This document shows positions 17,648-26,934 of a stretch of 64,000 bases of DNA, piece by piece (position 1 is the stretch's first letter; each line of letters begins with the position of its first letter). Source of the stretch: CAIOYC01 sp038327995 (GTDB taxonomy: Bacteria; Pseudomonadota; Alphaproteobacteria; Caulobacterales; Caulobacteraceae); the NCBI GenBank assembly GCA_038327995.1, contig JBBQLP010000007.1, forward strand, positions 11,384 through 75,383, written 5' to 3'. A program made the translations under genes and the position numbers. The notes below the pieces were generated by a model, which had not been told where the DNA came from, did not search any database, and was given only the letters and a program-made list of their open reading frames with translations.

Positions 17648-19010
17648 GCCCGTTCGTGCTCCACACGCCCCAGTTGGGGAAGACGTAGGGCATATCGGCG
17701 GGCGCGACACCCTGCCAGAGCGCGATAGCTCCGATATATTCCTCAATGGCGATGGTCGGTATCCAGCGCCCTAGCGCCGCGTTGTCGATGTCCTGGCTTC
17801 CACCGAGGGTCACGTCAGGGTAGGCGCCCCGAATGGTCTGGGGCGTTAACGCACCACCTATAACCAAGTGGTTGTTGCCCCAGGCGTGATCGGAGCCGCG
17901 CTGGGCATTGCCTCTAAAGGTACGGCCAAAGTCGGACATGGTGAAGGCGGTGACGTTGTTCTGCACGCCAAGCGCCTTCATGGCGTTGTAAAACCCCGCC
18001 AGCGCCATCGCCAGATCGCTGTAGAGCGCAGCCTGGGTCCCGGTGGTTGTCGTCGCCGCATCCACCTGGTTGGAGTGGGTATCGTAGCCGCCCTGGGAGA
18101 CGAAGAAGGTCTGGCGACTATGGCCAAGCACGCCCCGCGCCTCGATCATCCGGGCTGCGCGGATCAACTGATGGGCGATGTCGCTGGTCAGGGCCGCGCC
18201 TGTTCCAGGATTCTTGAAATACTGGTCCACCACTGAAGTCGTGGAGGTGACAATGGCGTTCGCGGTGACAGCCTGGGCATAGGCGCCCACAAGCTGCTGA
18301 CCGCTCAACTCGCTGACGAGCCCTAGGTTGGCCGCATCGGCGAAGGCGGCGAGCCCTGCCTGCCGCGTCGTGGTGGGGGCGTCGGTCGCTGAGCCGTTGA
18401 AGCCGTTGCGGACGATGGTTCCAACCGAGGGCAGCACCAGCGGCGAGCTTGACTGGCCGATCAGGCAGAGCTGAGAACCTGCCACGGAGATCAGAGACGG
18501 CACGGTGGTTGCGGCTACCTTGTCCGTCAATCTGCCCATATAGCCGTCGTTGTTGACGGTGCGGACGCGCACGCCCTGCCAGTGGTTCTGCTCGTCGGCG
18601 TGCGACATCAAGTTGGTGGGGCGAAGATCGGGGCGCGATTGATAGAGCGCCTTGTTGATCGGCTGAAACAGCGAGCCCGCATTCAGCACGACGTTCATCG
18701 CGCCTTCGGTCCAGGCTTGTCTGAGCGGCGCGAAACTCGGATGCAGCCCGAACGCGGAACCCGGCAATGTGACCAGGGAGGCAAGCGGCAGGGCTAGCGA
18801 CGCCCCTCGCGAGGCGGCGTACGCGGCGTATCGGGCGTCGGTCGGCACCACCATGTTCCAGCCGTCGTTCCCGCCGAACAGGAAGACCCCGACCATGGCC
18901 TTGTAGGAGCTGGACTGGGCCAGCGATGCCGACTGGCCGAGTTGGGTGAAGGCCGCCAGGGCGGTGGAGCCGCCGATCAGCCGGGTGAAGTCGCGTCTGG
19001 AGATGGCCAT
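17622..19010 (-). CDS. DUF1501 family Tat-exported protein
   Basis: A 462-residue protein with a twin-arginine signal (ISRRDFTRLIGGSTALAAF, cleavage near residue 30). The body has segments typical of DUF1501, a family distantly related to the alkaline phosphatase/sulfatase fold: VFLFGGNDGWNMVVP near residue 42, SQGGYDTHSNQ near 300 and FTMSDFGRTFRGN near 350. The biochemical function of the family is not established. It lies 11 bases downstream of a DUF1800 gene, the usual partner, in the same operon. Confidence 0.9.
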   Translation of the reverse strand: MAISRRDFTRLIGGSTALAAFTQLGQSASLAQSSSYKAMVGVFLFGGNDGWNMVVPTDARYAAYAASRGASLALPLASLVTLPGSAFGLHPSFAPLRQAWTEGAMNVVLNAGSLFQPINKALYQSRPDLRPTNLMSHADEQNHWQGVRVRTVNNDGYMGRLTDKVAATTVPSLISVAGSQLCLIGQSSSPLVLPSVGTIVRNGFNGSATDAPTTTRQAGLAAFADAANLGLVSELSGQQLVGAYAQAVTANAIVTSTTSVVDQYFKNPGTGAALTSDIAHQLIRAARMIEARGVLGHSRQTFFVSQGGYDTHSNQVDAATTTTGTQAALYSDLAMALAGFYNAMKALGVQNNVTAFTMSDFGRTFRGNAQRGSDHAWGNNHLVIGGALTPQTIRGAYPDVTLGGSQDIDNAALGRWIPTIAIEEYIGAIALWQGVAPADMPYVFPNWGVWSTNGRGPLPLFG

Positions 19011-19021
19011 GGTCTGTCTCC

Positions 19022-20725
19022 TTACCGGTCGATCTGGAACTGGGGAGACGTGCCGACAATATAGAGTGCGACTTGCGCCCGCTTTCGCGCCTGGGCGGTC
19101 GGATCGGCATTGGTGATGGCTAGCATCGCGGTTTTCAGCGCCGCGCGCTGAGCCGCCGTCATGGTCTTGTTCAGCATCAGAAGATCGATGCGGGTGATCA
19201 TCCCATCGACATCCGAACCGAAGGCCTCCCAGGACGACCAGTTGGGCTGGGTGCCCGTCGCCCCGATGATACTAGCCTGGACCGTATATTCGGGCCGGCT
19301 GCTTGCGTCTCCGGTGACCGTCCAGTCATAGACGAGGTTGTGGCGCGAGATGGCGGTCGCGGAAGTTAGAAGCTTGGTCGGCGGACTGAGAAGACCGTTG
19401 CTGAGCGGCAGGGGATAGTCCGGCGGGTAGAAGTTGAACACCGAAGGCGCGCGGAAGGGCTGCTGGCTCATCGCCTGATCGCGGGTGGTGAAGGCGTAGC
19501 CGTCGGTCGCGTCGCCGATCAACCGGCCTATGGCGAGAGAGAGCAGCACCGGCTCTTTCACCTTGCCGTCCGAAGCCCCGGTTCGCACGTCGCCGCGCGC
19601 CTCCGCATCGAGCAGGATGGCGCGGACCACCGCCCGCAGATTGCCGCGCACGCCCGATCCGTCGTTGGCGAACACCGCGCTGATGCGCCCGACGTAGGCG
19701 GCGGAGGGGTTGGAGGTCACGAGCTGCTGGATCAGGAACTTCGATACGTAGGGCGCGGTCGAGGAGGCGTTGAACACCGCATCCACCACGGCGTTGATGC
19801 TGGCGTCTTGGGTGGCTCCGGCGGCCACAGTGGTTCCGAGGAAAGACTTGGCGGTGGTGTCGTAGATCGCCGGATTGAGGACCATCGGCCTGGAATAGTC
19901 GCGGTTGATATTGTCGGTGATCGGAGCGCCGTTCAGCCGTGCATAGGTCCAGCCCGTGAGCGCGCGTGCGACGCTGTGCACGTCGTCGCCGGTGAAGGTA
20001 GGGATCGTGGCGCCGGTGGCGTCTTTCTGCGCCGTTCCATCGGCGTTTAGCTGGACCAGGCCGATCGAAAACAGTTGCATTAGTTCGCGAGCATAATTCT
20101 CGTTCGGTGCGTTCTTGGAGCTATCCGCCATGTCCAGAAAATCGCCCATGTAGGGGTTCAGGGTGACGGACTTGAGGATGTCGCGGTAGTTGCCAAAGGC
20201 GTTGTCGATGAAGATCTGATTGAAGACGGCCAGCCCAGCCGTGGAGTGGACCTCGAAATCCGAAGCCACCACGAGTTGCGAAAGGGAGAAGGCGACCCGC
20301 TGGCGTAGCTGGTCCGCACCTGTGGTCGCGTGGGCGTAGAAGGCCATCGCCACGGGGGTCGAGGACAGGTAATCGCGGTTGCAGACCCCCTGCGCTGATT
20401 GGGCCATGATAGAGCAATAATTGGTGGGCACTGCGCGGGTCGCCAGCGCGGCATAGCTGCTGCCCGAAGCACCGAGCTGTTCGTCCACCCATGCGCTGGC
20501 GGTTTGCAGCGCGATGATGTGATCGATCAGGGGCTGGATAGGACCGAAGGTAGCCTGTTTGGACAGTCTTGACGCATCGGCTTCTGAGATCACGACAGGC
20601 GGCGGCCCGGCCGGTGGGGTTGTTGACCCGCCGCCCCCGCCCCCGCCGCTGCACGCGGTCAAAAGACCCGCGAGCGTCAGTGCGGCAAGTCCTGCACTGC
20701 GGATTGTTCTGGAGCGTGAAAACAT
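19022..20725 (-). CDS. DUF1800 family lipoprotein
   Basis: A 567-residue exported lipoprotein. The signal ends in a lipobox LTACSGG with the Cys at about residue 25, followed by a glycine tract and a Pro-rich spacer. The DUF1800 body begins DASRLSKQATFGPIQPLIDHI. It continues with the conserved NENYARELMQLFSIG segment near residue 220 and FRAPSVFNFYPPDYP near 435. The family is of unknown function and almost always neighbours DUF1501 genes, as here. ATG 20725 is chosen because the signal peptide starts there, although the frame opens at 20779. Confidence 0.9.
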   Translation of the reverse strand: MFSRSRTIRSAGLAALTLAGLLTACSGGGGGGGSTTPPAGPPPVVISEADASRLSKQATFGPIQPLIDHIIALQTASAWVDEQLGASGSSYAALATRAVPTNYCSIMAQSAQGVCNRDYLSSTPVAMAFYAHATTGADQLRQRVAFSLSQLVVASDFEVHSTAGLAVFNQIFIDNAFGNYRDILKSVTLNPYMGDFLDMADSSKNAPNENYARELMQLFSIGLVQLNADGTAQKDATGATIPTFTGDDVHSVARALTGWTYARLNGAPITDNINRDYSRPMVLNPAIYDTTAKSFLGTTVAAGATQDASINAVVDAVFNASSTAPYVSKFLIQQLVTSNPSAAYVGRISAVFANDGSGVRGNLRAVVRAILLDAEARGDVRTGASDGKVKEPVLLSLAIGRLIGDATDGYAFTTRDQAMSQQPFRAPSVFNFYPPDYPLPLSNGLLSPPTKLLTSATAISRHNLVYDWTVTGDASSRPEYTVQASIIGATGTQPNWSSWEAFGSDVDGMITRIDLLMLNKTMTAAQRAALKTAMLAITNADPTAQARKRAQVALYIVGTSPQFQIDR

Positions 20726-20922
20726 GGCGACCCCGTAAATCCTGCCTGGTCCATCACTGGGCGAGGCGCAGGGCATCACCCTAAGCCCGCCTTGGCGACG
20801 TTTCGATTACTTCCGTGAGGGCAATTTGTCTCACCGGACCTTGACTGACCAACGCGGCGCACGCGCAGGTTCCGGCGGACCTCCCGATAAAAAACTGCAT
20901 TGAGACTGAGCCGTCCGTACCG

Positions 20923-21239
20923 ATGGCATTTGAGCAAGAGGAGCGCCGCAGCATTCAAAAGGGCGGACCGTCGAGTTGGCAGCTTCACCGCGCGATGGCC
21001 TATATGTCGGAGAATGTTGCGGACGACATCGCCTTGTCCGACCTGACCCTTCTGGAGCAGTCCGCCTTTACGCCGGACGAAATTGCGATCTGCGTTGGAT
21101 TGGGACAGTGAGGTTCTCCACCCTGTTCAAGCAGTATGTGGGGGTGTCCCTACGGCTCTACCGGGCGTCCCTGAATTGGTGCAGAACGCCATATCAAAAT
21201 CCTCAGTCGGCTTCTGTCACAACCACTTGTGGAACGTGA
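20923..21239 (+). pseudogene. Decayed AraC-family transcription regulator
   Basis: Two frames together spell pieces of an AraC-type DNA-binding domain. The first (from 20923) reads WQLHRAMAYMSENVADDIAL and then EQSAFTPDEIAICVGLGQ before a stop at 21109-21111. The second frame continues with VRFSTLFKQYVGVSLRLYRA, the expected end of the second helix-turn-helix. A frameshift near 21105-21115 joins them. The segment for the rest of the first helix-turn-helix is missing, so there is also an internal deletion. No ligand-binding domain remains. It is inferred to be non-functional. Confidence 0.7.
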
Positions 21240-21361
21240 CGCCCCCCAAGACTGGCCGACCAAATCCTCAGGACAGTTCCAAGCCCCGTAGGGAGTCTGT
21301 AGGCTGAGGGCGCTGGAGCCGGATGATCGCGGTCGATCGCTGGAGCTACAAGGAGCGACGC

Positions 21362-23962
21362 TTGCGAAGAGGTATTTCCCCCATAGCCCGCGTCGTGATC
21401 TTCAGTTGCCGACGCCCCAAGGCGGTCTTGGCGACCGCGCTTGTGCTCTGCGTTCTGGCGCTGGTCTACGCCAGCCAGCATTTCGCCATGACCACAGACA
21501 CCCAGGCGCTGATCTCGCCCACCGTCGACTGGCGACGAAACGAGGCGGCGATGGACGCCGCCTTTCCGAAAAACACCGACACGACCCTGGTGGTGGTGGA
21601 TGGGGCCACGCCGGAATTAGCCGAAGCGGGCGCGAGCAGGCTGACGGCGGCGCTGGCGGCGCGTAAGGACCTGTTCAAGACCGTAGAGCGCCCGGATGGC
21701 GGCCCTTTCTTTGCCCGCGAGGGGCTGCTCTTCCAGCCGGAAAAGGACGTCAAGGCGACGACCGATCAACTCCTGATGGCCCAACCGTTCCTCGGACCCT
21801 TGGCCGCTGACCCCAGCTTGCGCGGGGTGATGACCAGCCTGTCCACCCTCGCGGCGGGTGTGAGAGCCAAACAGACCCAGCTTCAGGCCATCGACAAACC
21901 GTTAAAATCCATGGCGGAAGCATTCGAGGGCGTAGAGGCCGGACGCATGAGCTTCTTTTCCTGGCAGGCTCTGATCGCGGGGGGAGGGCAGGGGCTGAAG
22001 GCGCCGCTGAGGCGCTTCATCCAGACCCAGGCAAGTCTAAATTACAGCGATCTCACCCCCGGCGCCGACGCCAGCGCGGCCATTCACAAGGCGGCTGCAG
22101 CCCTGTCGCTTGATCCTTCCCACGGCGTTACGGTGCGGTTGACCGGGTCGGTGCCCTTGTCGGACGAGGAGTTCGCCTCGCTTGCCGACAAGGCGTGGCT
22201 GGTGGGCGGCACAATGCTGCTGACCATGCTGACGATGCTGTGGCTGGCGGTCCGCTCGGTGCGGATCATGCTGGCGATTCTCGCCGCCACCCTTGGCGGG
22301 TTGATCCTGACTGCGGCGATGGGCCTCGTGACCGTAGGGCGGTTCAACCTGATATCGGTGGCCTTTATCCCCCTCTTCGTCGGTTTGGGCGTTGATTTCG
22401 GCATACAGCTAAGCGTTCGCTTCCGCGCCGAGCGACTGACCTTGCCGGATATTTCCGAAGCCCTGGTCGCGTCTGCCAACGGGATCGGCGGCGCGCTGGC
22501 CTTGGCGGCGACTGCGATTACGCTCGGCTTTCTGGCCTTTCTTCCCACCAAATATATCGGCGTATCTGAGCTGGGCGTCATCGCCGGGATAGGCATGGTG
22601 ATTGCTCTCGGCATGGCGCTGACGGTCCTGCCAGCGATGCTGGTTGCATTGAACACGCCGCCGCAGACGCGCGAGGTTGGCAATCCGCGCCTGGCTCCGC
22701 TGGATCATTTCCTAGTGAAGCGACGCAGCCTGGTGCTGTGGATTTTCGCCCTGTCGATGGTCGTCAGCATCATTTCACTGGCCTGGGTGCGGTTCGACTT
22801 CAATCCGCTGCACCTGAAAAATCCTCACGGTGAGGCGATGTCCACGCTGAACGCGCTGATGCACGACCCGGAACAGTCGCCCAACACCATCGATGTGCTC
22901 ACGCCCTCCAGCGACGCCGCCAACGCGATGGCCAAACGCCTGTCAGCGCTGCCGCAGGTTTCGCAGGCGGTGACGCTGTCGAGCTTCGTTCCCGAGGATC
23001 AGGCGCCGAAGTTGGCGATCATCGGCGACGCCAACACTCTGCTCGATCCGACAATCAACCCCTTCGATGTCCAGCCCGCCCCCTCCGACGCAGAGGTGGT
23101 GACGAGCCTGCGTCAGACTGCGGCGGCTTTGGCCGAAGTCTCCCTAGTTGGAAGCGATGAAGGCTCAATCGACGCCCGCCGCTTGACCGCAGCGATTGAA
23201 GCCCTTGCGAACGGCCCGCCAATCCTGCGCGCAAAAGCGACCGCAGCGCTGATCCCCCCGCTCAATGTGTTGCTCGATCAGATACGCAGCCTGCTGCAGG
23301 CTGGGCCGGTTACGCTCGCCACCCTCCCGGCAGAACTCAGGTCCGACTGGCTGGCTGCTGACGGCCATGCCCGCGTGCAGGTGTTTCCCAACGGTTCAGC
23401 CAACGACAATGCGACCCTGGTGCGGTTCTCACGGGCGGTGCGCGCGGTCGCGCCGAACGCATCAGGAGGGCCAATTTCCATCCAGGAGGCGGGGAACACC
23501 ATATCCTGGGCCTTCATCGAAGCGGGACTGCTTTCGCTCGTGGCGATCACGATTCTGCTGCTCGCGGTCCTGCGCAGCGTGCGCGAGGTCGCCTTCACCC
23601 TGGCCCCTATCGTCCTTTCGATCTTCCTGACGCTCGGGACCTGTGTCCTTATCGGCCAGTCGATCAATTTCGCCAACATTATCGCCTTTCCCTTGCTGTT
23701 CGGGGTGGGGGTGGCGTTTCACATCTATTTCGTCATGGCCTGGCGAAAGGGCGCGCACGATCTTCTGCAATCCAGCTTGGCGCGGGCGGTGTTCTTCAGC
23801 GCTCTGACCACTGGCGCGGCGTTCGGCAGCCTGATGCTCTCCAGTCATCCGGGAACGGCCAGCATGGGTAAGATATTGATGATTTCGCTGGTCTGGACCC
23901 TGGTATGCGCGCTGCTGTTCGAGCCCGTCCTTCTGGGGCCGCCGGATCGCAAGGCCGTTTGA
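21362..23962 (+). CDS. hpnN: Hopanoid RND transporter HpnN
   Basis: An RND-superfamily protein of about 866 residues with two repeats, each a periplasmic loop followed by a cluster of transmembrane helices (first cluster about residues 280-450, second from about 730). This is the MmpL-like topology of HpnN, which moves hopanoids from the inner to the outer membrane in Rhodopseudomonas and Burkholderia. TTG 21362 is preceded by AAGGAG with a six-base spacer and gives a normal N-terminus; ATG 21323 would add 13 polar residues. It converges with hpnM, the stops being only 12 bases apart. Confidence 0.9.
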   Translation: MRRGISPIARVVIFSCRRPKAVLATALVLCVLALVYASQHFAMTTDTQALISPTVDWRRNEAAMDAAFPKNTDTTLVVVDGATPELAEAGASRLTAALAARKDLFKTVERPDGGPFFAREGLLFQPEKDVKATTDQLLMAQPFLGPLAADPSLRGVMTSLSTLAAGVRAKQTQLQAIDKPLKSMAEAFEGVEAGRMSFFSWQALIAGGGQGLKAPLRRFIQTQASLNYSDLTPGADASAAIHKAAAALSLDPSHGVTVRLTGSVPLSDEEFASLADKAWLVGGTMLLTMLTMLWLAVRSVRIMLAILAATLGGLILTAAMGLVTVGRFNLISVAFIPLFVGLGVDFGIQLSVRFRAERLTLPDISEALVASANGIGGALALAATAITLGFLAFLPTKYIGVSELGVIAGIGMVIALGMALTVLPAMLVALNTPPQTREVGNPRLAPLDHFLVKRRSLVLWIFALSMVVSIISLAWVRFDFNPLHLKNPHGEAMSTLNALMHDPEQSPNTIDVLTPSSDAANAMAKRLSALPQVSQAVTLSSFVPEDQAPKLAIIGDANTLLDPTINPFDVQPAPSDAEVVTSLRQTAAALAEVSLVGSDEGSIDARRLTAAIEALANGPPILRAKATAALIPPLNVLLDQIRSLLQAGPVTLATLPAELRSDWLAADGHARVQVFPNGSANDNATLVRFSRAVRAVAPNASGGPISIQEAGNTISWAFIEAGLLSLVAITILLLAVLRSVREVAFTLAPIVLSIFLTLGTCVLIGQSINFANIIAFPLLFGVGVAFHIYFVMAWRKGAHDLLQSSLARAVFFSALTTGAAFGSLMLSSHPGTASMGKILMISLVWTLVCALLFEPVLLGPPDRKAV

Positions 23963-23974
23963 GCGTCAGGCGCC

Positions 23975-24586
23975 CTATCGCTTCAGGAGCGTGTCCGACC
24001 GGGCGTTCATCTTCTGAACCAGGTTCGCCGCGCCGCTGGCGATCGCCGCCGCGGCGAAGTCCGAGCGCTGGGCCGTCAACTGGCTCACTGCGCCGTAATA
24101 GACGTCGATCACCTTCCAGGTTCCGCCGGACTGGCGCATCCGGTAGTTCAGCTCCATGGCGGCACCTTTGGTCGGAACAATCTGCGTGTGGACCAGCTTG
24201 TCTGGTCCCCGGGTCTGGACCGCCGGGTTGATCTTGAACTGTTCGCCGCCATAGCTGTCGAAATTGCGCGCCAGATTCGACGCACTGAGCCGAGTGAACG
24301 CCTTGATGAGAGCGGCCTGTTCGGTCAGTGAATAGCCAGCCCAGGCCCCGCCCACCGCGAACCGGGTCATCGTCGGCAGATCGAAAGTGCGTTCCACCAC
24401 CGGGAGCAGTTTGCGGTAGCGGCCCTCAGTATCGACGGCCTTGCCCGCCTTCATGGCGTCCAGAAGCCCGCTGTCCAAAGCGTCTATCGTGGCCAGGGCG
24501 GGATCGACGCTTTGGGCGAACGACAAGGTTGGCGGCAAAGCAAGCGCGCCGCAGAGCAAGAGCAGGGAAAGACGTTTGGCGTTCAT
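23975..24586 (-). CDS. hpnM: Hopanoid-associated MlaC/Ttg2D-like protein HpnM
   Basis: A 203-residue periplasmic protein with a signal peptide (residues 1-24, ending LSFAQ) and an MlaC/Ttg2D-type lipid-binding domain (RYRKLLPVVERTFDLPTMTRFAVGG, then VIDVYYGAVSQLTAQRSDF). MlaC-type proteins ferry lipids between membranes. In hopanoid clusters this family is called HpnM and accompanies HpnN. The gene is the last of a leftward ispG-ispA-hpnM unit, 86 bases after the prenyl synthase. ATG 24586 is fixed by the signal peptide; the frame is open to 24676. Confidence 0.9.
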   Translation of the reverse strand: MNAKRLSLLLLCGALALPPTLSFAQSVDPALATIDALDSGLLDAMKAGKAVDTEGRYRKLLPVVERTFDLPTMTRFAVGGAWAGYSLTEQAALIKAFTRLSASNLARNFDSYGGEQFKINPAVQTRGPDKLVHTQIVPTKGAAMELNYRMRQSGGTWKVIDVYYGAVSQLTAQRSDFAAAAIASGAANLVQKMNARSDTLLKR

Positions 24587-24672
24587 GGCTATGTAATCTG
24601 CACCAGGCTGGCTTCTATAACGCGCACGATGTCCGCCGCGTTCAATCCGGCGAACTGAAAATGACAACTGCT

Positions 24673-25602
24673 TCATGAGGCGCGGTCGAGCAGGTAAAAC
24701 GGCAGCGCGCGCAATTCATCCGCAGCGTGGCCATAGGGCGACAGGGTATCCGACGCGCGCTCCGCCAGCCTGTGCGCTTCGCGGCGGGCGCCATCGATCC
24801 CGAGAATGGAGACCAGGGTCGCCTTGCCTTGAGCCTGATCCTTGCCGACCGCCTTGCCCGCCGTCTCGGCGGTTCCGGTGACGTCGATCAGATCGTCGGC
24901 GATCTGGAAGGCCAGGCCCATATCGCGGGCGAAGTCGCGCAGGCGCTTCTGGTCGCCCTCACCGGCCTCGGCGAGAATGGGGCCTGCTTCGGCGGAGAAC
25001 TCGAACAGGGCGCCGGTCTTCATGCGTTGAAGCAGGATGACTTCGCTCTCGTCATGCGCCTGTTCACCGCTCAACATATCCATCATCTGGCCGCCGATCA
25101 TGCCCTCGGCGCCCGCAGCCTTCGCGAGGCGGCTTACGAGCCGGGCGCGAACCTCTCCCGCTGGATGGGTCTCTGAATCGGCGAGGATTTCGAAGGCGAG
25201 GGTCAGGAGACCATCCCCTGCCAGCACCGCCGTCGCTTCATCGAACTGGCGATGGGTGGTGGGACGACCGCGCCGCAGATCGTCGTCGTCCATGCAAGGC
25301 AGATCGTCGTGCACCAGAGAATAAGTGTGCAGGACCTCGATGGCGGCTGCGGCCCGAAGCGCGCTGCTTTCCGGCGCATCGAACAGACGGGCGCCCATCA
25401 GGGTGAGATAGGGTCTGAGGCGCTTGCCCCCCGCAAAGGTGGCGTAACGCATGGCTTGCAGGACCCGGCTGTGATGACCGTGGGGAGCTGGCAACAGCCG
25501 TTCCAGCGTCGCCTCAACGGCGTGCGCGGCGCGGGATATGCCAACCGTCACCGGCGCAAGCTTTTCGGTTGCCGCAAGATCGATGGTCCCATCCCCCGTC
25601 AT
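24673..25602 (-). CDS. ispA: Farnesyl diphosphate synthase-type polyprenyl synthetase
   Basis: A 309-residue trans-prenyltransferase. The first Asp-rich motif is DDLPCMDDDD (D99-D108, the bacterial long form with two residues inserted), and the second is DDLID (D236-D240). GGKRLRP near residue 58 binds diphosphate. The short length and the residues before the first motif (LHTYSLVHDD) fit a farnesyl or geranyl diphosphate synthase. It would supply farnesyl diphosphate to HpnC/D/E. It follows ispG by 11 bases, so the late MEP pathway and prenyl elongation are co-transcribed with hpnM. Confidence 0.93.
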   Translation of the reverse strand: MTGDGTIDLAATEKLAPVTVGISRAAHAVEATLERLLPAPHGHHSRVLQAMRYATFAGGKRLRPYLTLMGARLFDAPESSALRAAAAIEVLHTYSLVHDDLPCMDDDDLRRGRPTTHRQFDEATAVLAGDGLLTLAFEILADSETHPAGEVRARLVSRLAKAAGAEGMIGGQMMDMLSGEQAHDESEVILLQRMKTGALFEFSAEAGPILAEAGEGDQKRLRDFARDMGLAFQIADDLIDVTGTAETAGKAVGKDQAQGKATLVSILGIDGARREAHRLAERASDTLSPYGHAADELRALPFYLLDRAS

Positions 25603-25613
25603 GTATCGACCAC

Positions 25614-26768
25614 CTATTCCGCAGCAACGGGTGCGAAGGTTTCAACGCCCTTCTTCGCTTCGATCTCGGCGGCTTTCTTTTCGACCAGACTGGCGATGTG
25701 TTCGACCATGTCTTCGGTTCCGAGCTTATGGTCGACCTTGCCTGCCAGATAGACCATGCCCGTGCCCTTGCCAGAGCCGCCGCCGGTGAACCCCACATCG
25801 GTCATCAAGGCCTCGCCCGGCCCGTTCACAACACAGCCGATGATGGAGAGGGAGATGGGAGTGGAGACCTTTGCCAGCCGCGCTTCCAGCGCTTCCACTG
25901 TCTTGATTACGTTGAACCCCTGCCGTGCACACGAGGGACAAGCGATGATGTTCACGCCCCGATGGCGCAAACCCAGCGACTTCAGCATATCGAAGCCGAC
26001 CTTGATCTCTTCCACCGGATCGGCGGCCAGGCTGACCCGGATGGTGTCCCCGATCCCGGCCCACAGGAGGTTGCCCATGCCGATGGATGATTTCACCGTG
26101 CCGGTGCGCAGCGCCCCTGCTTCGGTCACGCCCAGATGCAACGGGCAATCGATCAATTCCGCGAGCTGGTTATAGGCCGCCACGGTCATGAAGATGTCCG
26201 AGGCCTTCACGCTGATCTTGAACTCGTGGAAGTCCAGGTCCTGCAGAATGCGCGCGTGGAACAGCGCACTCTCCACCATGGCGTCGGGACAGGGCTCGCC
26301 GTATTTTTCCAGAAGATTGCGCTCCAGCGATCCCGCGTTGACGCCAATCCGCATCGAGCAGCCATAGTCTCGCGCCGCCTGGACCACGTCCTTCACCCGG
26401 GCCGCAGAGCCGATGTTGCCGGGGTTGATGCGCAGGCACGCGGCCCCCGCCTTCGCCGCCTCGATCCCGCGCTTGTAGTGAAAGTGGATGTCGGCCACGA
26501 GCGGAACCTTCACCGCTTTGGCGATGGTGCTGAACGCGGCGGTGGACTCCTCGTCCGGACACGACACCCGCACGATGTCCGCTCCCGCCTCTTCAAGCTG
26601 GCGTATCTGATCGATGGTCGCCACCGCATCCGCCGTCAGGGTGTTGGTCATCGACTGCACGGTAATTGGCGCATCGCCGCCCACCTCCACGGACCCGACC
26701 CGGATCTTGCGCGACACTCGCCGGTCAATCCGGCGCCACGGACGATGATGAGTGGGATCAGAAGTCAT
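25614..26768 (-). CDS. ispG: 4-hydroxy-3-methylbut-2-en-1-yl diphosphate synthase (IspG/GcpE)
   Basis: A 384-residue [4Fe-4S] enzyme of the MEP pathway that converts MEcPP to HMBPP. The N-terminal TIM-barrel segment VGGDAPITVQSMTNTLT and the C-terminal cluster ligands ACPSCARQGF and SIIGCVVNGPGEA (the three conserved cysteines) are present. It is the first gene of the leftward ispG-ispA-hpnM operon and diverges from ispH, the next enzyme of the pathway, across a 166-base intergenic region. The C-terminus carries a Lys/Glu-rich extension typical of alphaproteobacteria. Confidence 0.97.
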   Translation of the reverse strand: MTSDPTHHRPWRRIDRRVSRKIRVGSVEVGGDAPITVQSMTNTLTADAVATIDQIRQLEEAGADIVRVSCPDEESTAAFSTIAKAVKVPLVADIHFHYKRGIEAAKAGAACLRINPGNIGSAARVKDVVQAARDYGCSMRIGVNAGSLERNLLEKYGEPCPDAMVESALFHARILQDLDFHEFKISVKASDIFMTVAAYNQLAELIDCPLHLGVTEAGALRTGTVKSSIGMGNLLWAGIGDTIRVSLAADPVEEIKVGFDMLKSLGLRHRGVNIIACPSCARQGFNVIKTVEALEARLAKVSTPISLSIIGCVVNGPGEALMTDVGFTGGGSGKGTGMVYLAGKVDHKLGTEDMVEHIASLVEKKAAEIEAKKGVETFAPVAAE

Positions 26769-26934
26769 ATGTAGAAGATAGGGCGACTAAGTGAGGCACG
26801 AAAGCCATAAATCTCCAATTCTTGCGACGGCGGGTTGGATTTTACGAAATCGGTGCGTATGGGCTTATTGGCGATAGACACGGCAACTATATGCCGAAGC
26901 CGGGCGCAACTCGCGTTCGATCAGATGGTGACAA
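26769..26934. promoter_or_regulatory. Divergent promoter region between ispG and ispH
   Basis: A 166-base gap between the divergent ispG and ispH starts must hold the promoters of both the ispG-ispA-hpnM and ispH-hpnH transcripts. It is more AT-rich than its surroundings (for example around 26805-26870). I cannot assign -35 and -10 elements or an operator with confidence. Confidence 0.5.
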
